NCBI RefSeq assembly: GCF_030866825.1
Contig: NZ_CP133020.1
Location: 3,906,001-3,970,000 of the forward strand
Length of the DNA: 64,000 bases
Direction: 5' to 3'
DNA from: Rathayibacter sp. SW19
Lineage (GTDB): Bacteria > Actinomycetota > Actinomycetes > Actinomycetales > Microbacteriaceae
Shown: positions 35,999-44,027 of the stretch, one piece after another
Layout: every line of letters begins with the position of its first letter
How positions within the stretch are numbered: the stretch's first letter is position 1
The notes under the pieces: generated by a model
The model's database searches: none
What the model was told of the DNA's origin: nothing
Seen by the model: the letters and a program-made list of their open reading frames with translations, nothing else
Position numbers and translations under genes: made by a program

Positions 35999-37589
35999 CC
36001 AAGACAAACGCATCCGCGAGAGTCGGCGAACAGAGGAACTCGATCAGTGCCCGCACGGGCGAACCGGTCGCCCCCGCCGGCCAGGGCGAGAAGTCATGCT
36101 CCAAGTACGCGCCCGACCCGTTGTCGATGTGCAACCAGGGCGTGCTCCCGGCGAACGGGCGAAGGAAGGTCGCCGCTAATTGTCCAGAGTCCGGAACGTC
36201 GCGCGGAGCGTTCGCCGCGTCAGCGACAATCGAGGGCAACAGGCCCGCATATGACGGAACCAACGGCAGCTGCCAGCCGGGCTCCCCTGCGCGAACACCC
36301 GCGTCGACCATTTCGGCAGCGAGTGCCGGCGCCGTGCCCCAGCAGCCCCACAGTGCCGGCCCGACACCGCCCGAGTCGGTCAGCGTACCGACGTCGATGA
36401 GCGCTCGCGGGGCGGACTTCGCGAGCCAGGCGACGGCATCCGCGAGCACCAGTCGACCCTCGCAGTCGGTGTCGACCACCTCCGTCGTTCGACCATCCGG
36501 ATGCGTCAGTACGTCTCCCGGCCGAAGTGCGCCGCCGCCGGGCATGTTCTCAGCCACGGGCACAAGCGCCGTCATCGGCACCGCAGCACCGAGCGCGGCC
36601 GCGGCGATGACCGCGGCGGCAACGGCTGCACCGGCCGCCATGTCGGACTTCATCCAGGCCAACTCACCGGGATCTTTCTTGAGGTTGATCCCACCGGAAT
36701 CGAACGTGATCCCCTTGCCTGCCAGCGCGATCGGCGCGCCGACGCCAGCGGTGCTCAGTTCGACAACGCAGGGCTCCCGGTCACTGCCTGCCCCGACGCC
36801 GAGCGTGCCTGCGAAGCCTCGCTCGCTCAACTGATCGCGCGACCACACCGAGACGGTCACCGCTCCTGCGGCGACCGCGGCGGCATGTGCCGTGATCGCT
36901 GCGGCGAACTCGACAGGCCCGAGCACGCTGGATGGCGTTTCCACGAGCTGCCTGACCCAGTTCGCAGCATCGGCGAAGACGCGAGCGCGCCTAACAACGG
37001 AGTCAGAGACGACCTGACTTGTGACGATAAGCGCTGCGGGGTCATGCTGTTCAGCGCCCGTTTGCTGAACGCCTGCCGCCTGATAGCGATAGCCTCCAAG
37101 GCCGATGCCCTCGACCACTGCACGCACCGCGGAGTCGCCATCTGCATCCAGTTCGAGCGCGAGCGTCGTCGCAAAGAGCGAACGCTGGCCACCGGCCGAG
37201 CGAGCTGACGCATCGCGCAATGCCGTGGCATCGAAGGCTTTCTGCGCTCCCAAGCCGATAACGACGAACGTCGTCCTGCTCGCATCGGCAGCGGAGACGA
37301 CGATCGTCTGACTCTGCCCGACGGCACCAGTGAAGCCCGGTGCCTGCGCGGCCAGGTGGGCGATGTCGATCCCCGACATGCGCAGAATCGCTTCGGCGCC
37401 GCGACCGCCCACAAGCTTGGCACCGGCCCCCGAGCTGTGCCCAGCGCTGCCCGTGCCGTTGCGCTGACCCTCGCCCCGACCCAGCTCGCCGCCCGCCTCG
37501 CCCGCGTCCTCGGCGCAGAACAGCCCGACCTGCACCGGGCACTTCCCAAGCGGGAGTTCGTCCAGAGTGACGAGCGTCGTCTGGCGCAT
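35991..37589 (-). CDS. Leucyl aminopeptidase family protein (M17)
   Basis: Two-metal cytosolic aminopeptidase of 532 residues. Metal ligands are in place: K and D in GKGITFDSGGINLKK, D in MKSDMAAGAAV, and D and E in DTDCEGRLVLADA. The last motif differs from the common NTDAEGRL (Asn to Asp, Ala to Cys) but keeps all ligands and the Arg. The first 200 residues form the variable N-terminal domain. It starts three bases after the stop of the substrate-binding protein gene, so it is co-transcribed, and it probably hydrolyses peptides brought in by the importer. Its stop codon lies inside the operator-like palindrome. Confidence 0.88.
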   Translation of the reverse strand: MRQTTLVTLDELPLGKCPVQVGLFCAEDAGEAGGELGRGEGQRNGTGSAGHSSGAGAKLVGGRGAEAILRMSGIDIAHLAAQAPGFTGAVGQSQTIVVSAADASRTTFVVIGLGAQKAFDATALRDASARSAGGQRSLFATTLALELDADGDSAVRAVVEGIGLGGYRYQAAGVQQTGAEQHDPAALIVTSQVVSDSVVRRARVFADAANWVRQLVETPSSVLGPVEFAAAITAHAAAVAAGAVTVSVWSRDQLSERGFAGTLGVGAGSDREPCVVELSTAGVGAPIALAGKGITFDSGGINLKKDPGELAWMKSDMAAGAAVAAAVIAAAALGAAVPMTALVPVAENMPGGGALRPGDVLTHPDGRTTEVVDTDCEGRLVLADAVAWLAKSAPRALIDVGTLTDSGGVGPALWGCWGTAPALAAEMVDAGVRAGEPGWQLPLVPSYAGLLPSIVADAANAPRDVPDSGQLAATFLRPFAGSTPWLHIDNGSGAYLEHDFSPWPAGATGSPVRALIEFLCSPTLADAFVLDT

Positions 37590-37592
37590 CCG

Positions 37593-39233
37593 CTACTTCA
37601 CCCTGTGCACATCGATGAGCGTCTGGGTCGACAGGTTATTGACAGAACCGACAAGGGGCGACATCACGAATCCGGTCCACTTGGGGCTGTGCGCCTCGAT
37701 GACATCTTGGTAGTTGAGCACGATGTAGGGGCGCTGATCGAAGATGTACTGCTGCATCTCGTTGATCTTGGCCTGTCGAGCGGCGCGATCGACCAGAGTG
37801 CCCTGCTCCTGGTACATCGCGTCATACTTCGGGTCGCAGAACCCGCTGTCATTGTTGTTGCCCCACTGCGAGCACGTCAACACGCTGAGGATGAAGTCGG
37901 GGTCGACCGGGGGAATCCAGTCCCACATCGCGAGATCGAACGTGTCGTAGGTGTTGTTGGCCCCGTTGATCGCGGTCGTCGCGGCATCGGTGTCCATCTT
38001 GCGCATCTGGATCTCAACACCGATCTGTTTGAAACCGGCTTGGATGATCTGGAACATCCGGTCACCGGCCCCGTTGATCTCGGTCGGGAAGATCAGCGGA
38101 TAGGACATCGGATGCCCGTCGGCAACGCGGATGCCGTCCGCGCCTTTCGCGTACCCCAGCGAATCCAAGATCGCATTGGCTTTGGCGATGTCGAACGGCA
38201 GCGGTTTGATCTGGTCGTCGTTCCAGCCGGTGGCGGGTGCAACAATCGTCGACCCGATCTGTGCGAAGCCCAGCCAGGCGGTCTTGACGATGTCTTCGCG
38301 ATTGATCGCGTATTCGAACGCTTCGCGCACTTTGGGGTTCAGCAGCTCACGGTTGGCTTTTTTCTTGGGATTGGTGTTGATGATGAAGTCGTAGAACCCC
38401 ACGTTCGGCGCCGTGCTGACGACCATCTTGGCCGCCTTCAGCGTTGCGACGGCCGTCGCAGGCGTCGATTCACCGATCATGTCGACCTGCCCTGTCTTGA
38501 GCGCGGTCACCATCGCATCGCCGTTGGCGAAGAACTGAAGGCCGAACCCACTGATCTTGGGCTTGGTGCCATACCAGTTCGGGTTGACATCGAACAGGGC
38601 CAGCTGGTTCTTCTGGTACTTGGTCATCGTGAACGGGCCGCCGGAGACCATCGGCACCGTGTTCTGGAATGTGGTGATCTGCTTGCCGTTGCCTGTCGCC
38701 AATTTTGACCAGACGTGTTCGGGCAGGATGTGCACCGCCTGCATCTGCGTCAAGACATTTGCGACGGTCGTGTCGTAGCGCAGCACAAGGGTGCTGTCGT
38801 TCGGCGCAGTCGCGCTCTTCAGATGGGCGACCCACCCCGCGAGCTGGCCGGTCGGGCCGTTCTGGTACTTCAACATCATCGTCATTGTGAATGCGGCGTC
38901 TTTCGCCGTCAACGGCTGACCATCCGACCACTTGGCGTTTTTTACGGTGTGGAATGTCCAGGTGAGGTTGTCCGCCGACGTGCTCCAGCTCGTTGCGAAC
39001 GACGGCACGATCTTCAGCTGCGCGTCGTATTCGGTGAGGTGCGGGTAGACGTACTGATAGACCACGCTGCTGTAGTCCGAGCTGGAAACGAACGGGTTCA
39101 ACGAGTCGATGGGCGCTGAGGCACCGATGCGGAGTACATTCGATGAATCGCTGGCACCACTGCAGCCGGCCAAGCCTGTGACGGCGAGCAGTGCAACAGC
39201 GATGACCGCAGTAAACCGCTGGATGACCTTCAT
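37593..39233 (-). CDS. Peptide/nickel-type ABC transporter substrate-binding lipoprotein (SBP family 5)
   Basis: Extracellular binding protein of 546 residues from ATG 39233 (AGGGAG eight bases upstream). The signal peptide ends with lipobox LAGC. The mature part begins NVLRIGASAPIDSLNPFVSS and holds the SBP5 patterns WSDGQPLTAKDAAF, KVREAFEYAINREDIV and QQYIFDQRPYIVLNYQDVIEA. It diverges from the permease genes across about 138 bp and heads the minus-strand operon of peptidase, aminotransferase, kinase, decarboxylase and hydrolase, so its ligand is probably the compound all of these process. Confidence 0.92.
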   Translation of the reverse strand: MKVIQRFTAVIAVALLAVTGLAGCSGASDSSNVLRIGASAPIDSLNPFVSSSDYSSVVYQYVYPHLTEYDAQLKIVPSFATSWSTSADNLTWTFHTVKNAKWSDGQPLTAKDAAFTMTMMLKYQNGPTGQLAGWVAHLKSATAPNDSTLVLRYDTTVANVLTQMQAVHILPEHVWSKLATGNGKQITTFQNTVPMVSGGPFTMTKYQKNQLALFDVNPNWYGTKPKISGFGLQFFANGDAMVTALKTGQVDMIGESTPATAVATLKAAKMVVSTAPNVGFYDFIINTNPKKKANRELLNPKVREAFEYAINREDIVKTAWLGFAQIGSTIVAPATGWNDDQIKPLPFDIAKANAILDSLGYAKGADGIRVADGHPMSYPLIFPTEINGAGDRMFQIIQAGFKQIGVEIQMRKMDTDAATTAINGANNTYDTFDLAMWDWIPPVDPDFILSVLTCSQWGNNNDSGFCDPKYDAMYQEQGTLVDRAARQAKINEMQQYIFDQRPYIVLNYQDVIEAHSPKWTGFVMSPLVGSVNNLSTQTLIDVHRVK

Positions 39234-39371
39234 CTGTACGCTCCCTTGCGTGCGCGGGTCGAGGTGCTCGCTTTTTGCCGGATTACCCTTGACCTTCGTC
39301 AAACATTACGTTCTTATTGTGCTTAGTATGATGAGCAACATTCTCAAGGTCAAGACCCGAGAGGAAACCGG
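39234..39371. promoter_or_regulatory. Divergent promoter region of the peptide-import cluster
   Basis: 138 bp between the binding-protein gene and the permeases. CTTAGTATG (39322-39330) within an imperfect palindrome TTGTGCT...AGCAACA is the inverse of CATACTAAG found in the operator candidate at 35987-35995. GAGGAA precedes the permease ATG. Probably the main control point of both halves of the cluster. Confidence 0.55.
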
Positions 39372-40328
39372 ATGAGGGGCTACCTCTGGAAACGGTCGGT
39401 CTTCGCGGTGGTCACGATCTTCGTTGCGATCTCGTTGAACTTCGTTCTTTTCAGGGTGCTGCCGGGCACAGCGATCAGCCGAATCTCCCGTGTGCCGAAT
39501 GCGTCGCCACAATTGCAGCACGCACTCGAGGTGGAATTCGGCCTCGACAAACCCGTTTGGCAGCAGTATCTGCTCTATCTGCGGCAACTTTTCCAGGGCA
39601 ACCTCGGCGTGTCGTTCTCCAACCGCCAGCCGGTGCTCGGGAATCTTCTTGAAGCGTTCGGCAACACGATGCCGCTGGTCGCCACGGGCACCGTGATCGC
39701 GGTCATCCTCGGTATTCTCACCGGCATCTACGCCGCCGTGCGCCGCGGCGGCCCCGGCGAACAACTGTCGACGAACGCGGCGGTGGTGTTCTACGCGTTC
39801 CCCACCCAGTTTCTGGGCATGATGTTGCTGATCTTCTTCGCCGGTGTACTTCCGTCTGTGGGCATGAGCGACCCATTCGCAGTCGGCCTGTCTCCTGGCG
39901 CACAATTCGTCGACTACCTACGCCACCTGATCTTGCCGGTCGCCACACTCGTGCTGACGCTGTATGCAGAGAACACCCTGATCGTGCGATCGGCGATGCT
40001 CGAGACGCTCGGCGAGGACTACATCCTCACGGCGCGAGCGAAGGGACTCGGCCGCACACGGATCATCGTCTCCTACGCGTTTCGCAATGCGACGCTGCCG
40101 ACCATCACGCAGGTGGCGCTGTCGCTCGGCACGATCGTCAGCGGTGCCATCCTGATCGAAGTGATCTTCTCCTGGCCTGGCATCGGTCGCGCGCTGTACG
40201 ACGCCGTTCTCCAACGCGACTACCCGATGCTGCAGGGCGGGTTCCTGTTCATCACGGTGGTCGTCGTGCTGTGCAACTACCTGGCAGACCTGCTCTACTA
40301 CAGGCTCGACCCTCGGCTGACTCGGTGA
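39372..40328 (+). CDS. Peptide-type ABC transporter permease (DppB-like)
   Basis: Membrane permease of 318 residues with about six hydrophobic helices. It has the DppB hallmark YLWKRSVFAVVTIFVAISLNF at the start, the GLDKPVWQQY segment, and the EAA-type loop TARAKGLGRTRIIVSYAFRNATLP. It is the first gene of a plus-strand trio with the second permease and a double ATPase. Confidence 0.92.
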   Translation: MRGYLWKRSVFAVVTIFVAISLNFVLFRVLPGTAISRISRVPNASPQLQHALEVEFGLDKPVWQQYLLYLRQLFQGNLGVSFSNRQPVLGNLLEAFGNTMPLVATGTVIAVILGILTGIYAAVRRGGPGEQLSTNAAVVFYAFPTQFLGMMLLIFFAGVLPSVGMSDPFAVGLSPGAQFVDYLRHLILPVATLVLTLYAENTLIVRSAMLETLGEDYILTARAKGLGRTRIIVSYAFRNATLPTITQVALSLGTIVSGAILIEVIFSWPGIGRALYDAVLQRDYPMLQGGFLFITVVVVLCNYLADLLYYRLDPRLTR

Positions 40329-40338
40329 GGAACCCCGG

Positions 40339-41286
40339 ATGACGACACACGCGCCACGCGCGAAACGAGCCAGTTCAAGCCGTCGGTCGGCCTGGCGCAG
40401 CATGCTCCTCGCTCTGAGGCAGCCCAATGCCATCGTCGGTCTGGCCATCATCGGCACGTTCCTGCTCCTCTCGGTGTTCTCGGGACTGATCGAGCCGTAC
40501 AGCACGACCACTGCGAGCTGCGGTGTGTTCGACCCGCCGTCGGCGTCCCACTGGCTGGGATGCGATGACGGAGGAATCGACGTGCTCAGCCTGGTCTTGC
40601 AGGGCGGTCAGGTGTCGATGTACGTCGGATTCACCGCTGCGGCCATGGCGGTCGGCATCGGTGCCATCTTCGGAATCCTCTCCGGCTATTACGGCGGCTG
40701 GCTCGACGGGGTGATCATGCGGATCACCGACTACTTCATCGTCATTCCGCAGATCGTGCTGATGATCGTGGTCTCAACGGTGTGGGGTCCGAGCCTCAAT
40801 CACGTGATCATCGTGATCGGTGCACTGATGTGGACGAGCACGGCGCGTGTTATCAGGGCACAGGTGAAGACGCTCCGCGAGCGGGTCTACGTGCAACGCG
40901 CCGAGTCGCTCGGCGCCGGCAATGGCTGGATCGTCTGGAAGCATATTCTGCCGCAGCTGGGTCCTCTCCTCATCGCCAGCGCAGTGCTGGCCATCACGGT
41001 GGCCATCTTCAACGAAACCGCGCTGGCGTTCCTCGGCCTGTCCGATCCGACGGCGACCACCTGGGGCACGATCATGGAGCATGCTTTCGACCGCAATGCC
41101 GTCAGCACCGGCGCATGGTGGGCGATCGTGCCGGCCGGCGTATGCGTAGCACTCCTGATCGTTGGCTGCTATCTGGTCGGCAACTCGATCGAGGATGCCC
41201 TGAACCCGCGCCTGCGCAACTCGTATCTCTCGAAGAGCAGTTGGCGCCTGCGCGCTCTGGTCGGCCTCGGAAAGGATGCCCTGTGA
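40339..41286 (+). CDS. Peptide-type ABC transporter permease (DppC-like)
   Basis: Permease of 315 residues with an N-terminal helix (AIVGLAIIGTFLLLSVFSGLI in part), the HWLGCDDGGIDVLSLVL segment typical of DppC, and the EAA-type loop QRAESLGAGNGWIVWKHILP. It follows DppB by ten bases and its stop overlaps the GTG of the ATPase gene (GTGA). Confidence 0.92.
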   Translation: MTTHAPRAKRASSSRRSAWRSMLLALRQPNAIVGLAIIGTFLLLSVFSGLIEPYSTTTASCGVFDPPSASHWLGCDDGGIDVLSLVLQGGQVSMYVGFTAAAMAVGIGAIFGILSGYYGGWLDGVIMRITDYFIVIPQIVLMIVVSTVWGPSLNHVIIVIGALMWTSTARVIRAQVKTLRERVYVQRAESLGAGNGWIVWKHILPQLGPLLIASAVLAITVAIFNETALAFLGLSDPTATTWGTIMEHAFDRNAVSTGAWWAIVPAGVCVALLIVGCYLVGNSIEDALNPRLRNSYLSKSSWRLRALVGLGKDAL

Positions 41287-43001
41287 GTTCCGTCGCCTCC
41301 GTAACGGCACCGCGCACACGAGGCGAACAACCCGCTGCGACGCCCGTGCTCGAACTGCGCGATCTCAACGTCTGGTTCGACACAGACACCGGAAACCGCC
41401 GCCAGGGCAGCACCCACACCGTGAAGGGCATCAATCTCAGTGTCGGTTCGGGCGAACGAGTTGGATTGGTCGGTGAGTCCGGCTGCGGCAAGACCACGAC
41501 GATCCTGGCGGCGCTCGGGCTGCTCCCGGCATCGGCCAGCGTCGGCGGAGAGGTGCTGCTGAACGGCGAGAATATCATCGCAACGGGCGAAGCCAGCATC
41601 CGCTCGCACCGCTGGAACGACATCGCCATGGTCTTCCAAGGCGCGATGAGCGCTTTCAACCCGGTGAAGACCATCGGCTGGCAAATCACCGAAGCGCTGC
41701 AAAAGCACCACTACGCGAAGGGGCGCGAAGCGGCCACGCGGGTTAGCGAACTCCTCGAGCTTGTCGGGCTGCCTGCCGAGACAGCCGGCAGATACCCGCA
41801 TCAGCTTTCCGGCGGGATGAAGCAACGGGCGATCATCGCCATGGCGTTGTCGTGCGACCCCAAGGTCTTACTCGCCGACGAGCCGACGACGGCGTTGGAT
41901 GTGGTCGTGCAGGACCAGATCCTCCGGCTCCTCGTGCGCCTCTCCGAGGAGCTGAACCTCGCGTTGATCCTGGTCACGCACGACCTCGGAGTCGTGGCGC
42001 AAAGCTGCACCCGTGCCGCCGTCATGCGCGACGGCGTGATCGTGGAGCAGGGGACGGTCGACGACCTGTATCGGCGGCCGAAACATCCGTACACGCGTTC
42101 GCTCTTCGAATCGACGCCCAGTTTGGACGGGGCGCGGGAGGATGCAGACCAGGATGATTCCCAGGCGAGTCCCCCCGCGAGCCCGGCGGCGCCGTTGCTC
42201 GCCGTGCGAGGGCTGAAGGTGATCTATCCGAACCGCGGGTCGCAACGCGATCGAGCCGGGGCGCAGCATCCTGCGGTTGACGGCGTGAGTTTCACGGTGC
42301 AAGAGGGTGACCTGGTTTCACTGGTCGGGCAATCCGGCTGTGGCAAAACCACGACCTTGCACAGCATCATGGGCCTGATTGCACCGAGTGCGGGCTCGAT
42401 TGCAATCAGTGGTGCCGAGGTCGTGGGGCTGAATCGCAAGCGCTGGCAGGACCTGCGCCGTCAGGTGCAGATGATCTACCAAGACCCGTACGAGGCCCTC
42501 GATGTGCGCTTCCGTGTCGAGCAGACGGTGGAGGAGCCCTTACTGATCCACCGGATCGGTGGCGGCAGGAAGGAGAGGGCAGCGTTGATCGCGCAGGCGC
42601 TGACCGATGTCGGACTTGCGCCTGAGCAATTTGCGCAGCGCTACCCGCACGAGCTCTCCGGCGGGCAGCGTCAACGCGTGGCCATCGCGGCGAGTCTCGT
42701 GCTGCGCCCTGCGTTGCTGCTGGCCGACGAACCGGTGTCGATGCTCGACGTCTCCGTGCGCACCGGGATCCTGGAACTCCTCGATCGGCTCCGGCACGAA
42801 CATCGGATGGGCATCCTGATGATCACGCATGACCTGTCGACGGCGGCGACCTACTCCGATCGCATCGTTGTCATGAAAGACGGACAGGTCGTGGAAGACG
42901 GCACCCCATGGCGGGTGATTCACGAGCCGGAATCCGCATACACCCGCCAACTGCTGGCGAGCGTGCCGAATCCGGACCCGTTGGCGCCGCGGCAGGCGTG
43001 A
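41283..43001 (+). CDS. Peptide-type ABC transporter ATP-binding protein, DppD-DppF fusion
   Basis: Two complete ATPase domains in one chain of 572 residues. Domain 1 (about 20-270) has Walker A GESGCGKTT, signature LSGGMKQRA and Walker B VLLADEPTTALD. Domain 2 (about 300-565) has GQSGCGKTT, LSGGQRQRV and LLLADEPVSMLD. A Pro/Ala/Ser linker with DDSQASPPASPAAP joins them. Both catalytic Glu residues are intact. GTG 41283 overlaps the DppC stop, and GntR follows convergently eight bases downstream. Confidence 0.92.
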   Translation: MSSVASVTAPRTRGEQPAATPVLELRDLNVWFDTDTGNRRQGSTHTVKGINLSVGSGERVGLVGESGCGKTTTILAALGLLPASASVGGEVLLNGENIIATGEASIRSHRWNDIAMVFQGAMSAFNPVKTIGWQITEALQKHHYAKGREAATRVSELLELVGLPAETAGRYPHQLSGGMKQRAIIAMALSCDPKVLLADEPTTALDVVVQDQILRLLVRLSEELNLALILVTHDLGVVAQSCTRAAVMRDGVIVEQGTVDDLYRRPKHPYTRSLFESTPSLDGAREDADQDDSQASPPASPAAPLLAVRGLKVIYPNRGSQRDRAGAQHPAVDGVSFTVQEGDLVSLVGQSGCGKTTTLHSIMGLIAPSAGSIAISGAEVVGLNRKRWQDLRRQVQMIYQDPYEALDVRFRVEQTVEEPLLIHRIGGGRKERAALIAQALTDVGLAPEQFAQRYPHELSGGQRQRVAIAASLVLRPALLLADEPVSMLDVSVRTGILELLDRLRHEHRMGILMITHDLSTAATYSDRIVVMKDGQVVEDGTPWRVIHEPESAYTRQLLASVPNPDPLAPRQA

Positions 43002-43008
43002 GCGCGGT

Positions 43009-43836
43009 TCAACCTGCCCGCGTTGCCCCGAGAGGTTTGATGGACCAGCCGCCGCCCCGACTGGGGCGCAAGAGCTTCGGGCTGCCGGTGCCAGCCGTGT
43101 AGAAAACAAACTCATGCGCCGGGTAGGTCTGCTGATAGCAGTCGAACGCCATGCCACCAGGCGCGAAACTCACGCCGCGGATGCGCACGACCCGATCTCG
43201 AGTGCTCAGGCCGAGTTGTTCCCGCTCCCAAGAGTTGGGGTGATCGACTTCAAGCGATTGTTCTACGAAGTCGTCGGAAAGCCCATAGTGCTCTTTCAAG
43301 TAGTCGTACAGTGAGCCGCCGGCCGCCAAGTAGTCCTCGTCGATCGCCGGAACGGCACTCAGCGGCAACACCGCGCGCTCGAGCACCTTCGGCTCGGTGC
43401 CCAATGCGCGCAGCCGGGTGATCTCCCACACCGGTTGGCCGGCCTCTATTCCAAGTGCTTCTGCGTGGTTTGCGCTCGGTAACCCGACCACAACGCCGAG
43501 CAGTGTCGTGCCGAGCACGGTGTCGGCATCGGTGCTGCTGATGGTCTCCAAGAGTGCGCCGGGTCTGGCCGGTTCGCTGATGATCCGCTGGGGGGCGACG
43601 AACGTGCCGACACCTTGGTGCCGCACGATCCGGCCGACGTGGGCGAGCTCGTCGAGCGCACGCCGCACGGAAATGACGCTGACACTTGCCCGCTTCGCCA
43701 GCTCGGATGTGCTCGGCAGCTTGTCACCCTCGCGCAGATCGTTCTCTTCGATGATCTGCAAAACGAGGTCGTACACGCGCTGGTAGCGCAACGCACGACC
43801 CTGTCGGCTACCGGTGGTTGTCGTGCCCTCACTCAT
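43009..43836 (-). CDS. GntR family transcriptional regulator (HutC subfamily, UTRA domain)
   Basis: Regulator of about 275 residues. The winged HTH (LREGDKLPSTSELAKRASVS, continuing VISVRRALDELAHVGRIVRHQGVGTFV) is near residues 25-95; the UTRA ligand domain follows with PVWEITRLRALG and SLEVDHPNSWEREQLGLSTRDRVVRIRGV. An alternative GTG start is 18 bp upstream at 43854. It lies convergent to the importer genes and is the only local regulator, so it probably controls the peptide-import cluster through the CATACTAAG palindromes. The Arg/Gly-rich C-terminus is longer than usual. Confidence 0.88.
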   Translation of the reverse strand: MSEGTTTTGSRQGRALRYQRVYDLVLQIIEENDLREGDKLPSTSELAKRASVSVISVRRALDELAHVGRIVRHQGVGTFVAPQRIISEPARPGALLETISSTDADTVLGTTLLGVVVGLPSANHAEALGIEAGQPVWEITRLRALGTEPKVLERAVLPLSAVPAIDEDYLAAGGSLYDYLKEHYGLSDDFVEQSLEVDHPNSWEREQLGLSTRDRVVRIRGVSFAPGGMAFDCYQQTYPAHEFVFYTAGTGSPKLLRPSRGGGWSIKPLGATRAG

Positions 43837-44027
43837 GGGTGGCGCTGCGCTCACGATTCCTCCGACACGCTCGATCGCCGCTTACCCGCGGTCAACGGCC
43901 ACCGCCGAACGGCCGTCACTGCCAGCGTAGCGAGTTTCCCTGTGCCGGGCGTGTCGAATGCGTGCGCTCCCGCGTGCGCCCCCGCGCTCGCGCCCGCGCT
44001 CCCCTGCCGCGAGGTGATGGGAGGCCG

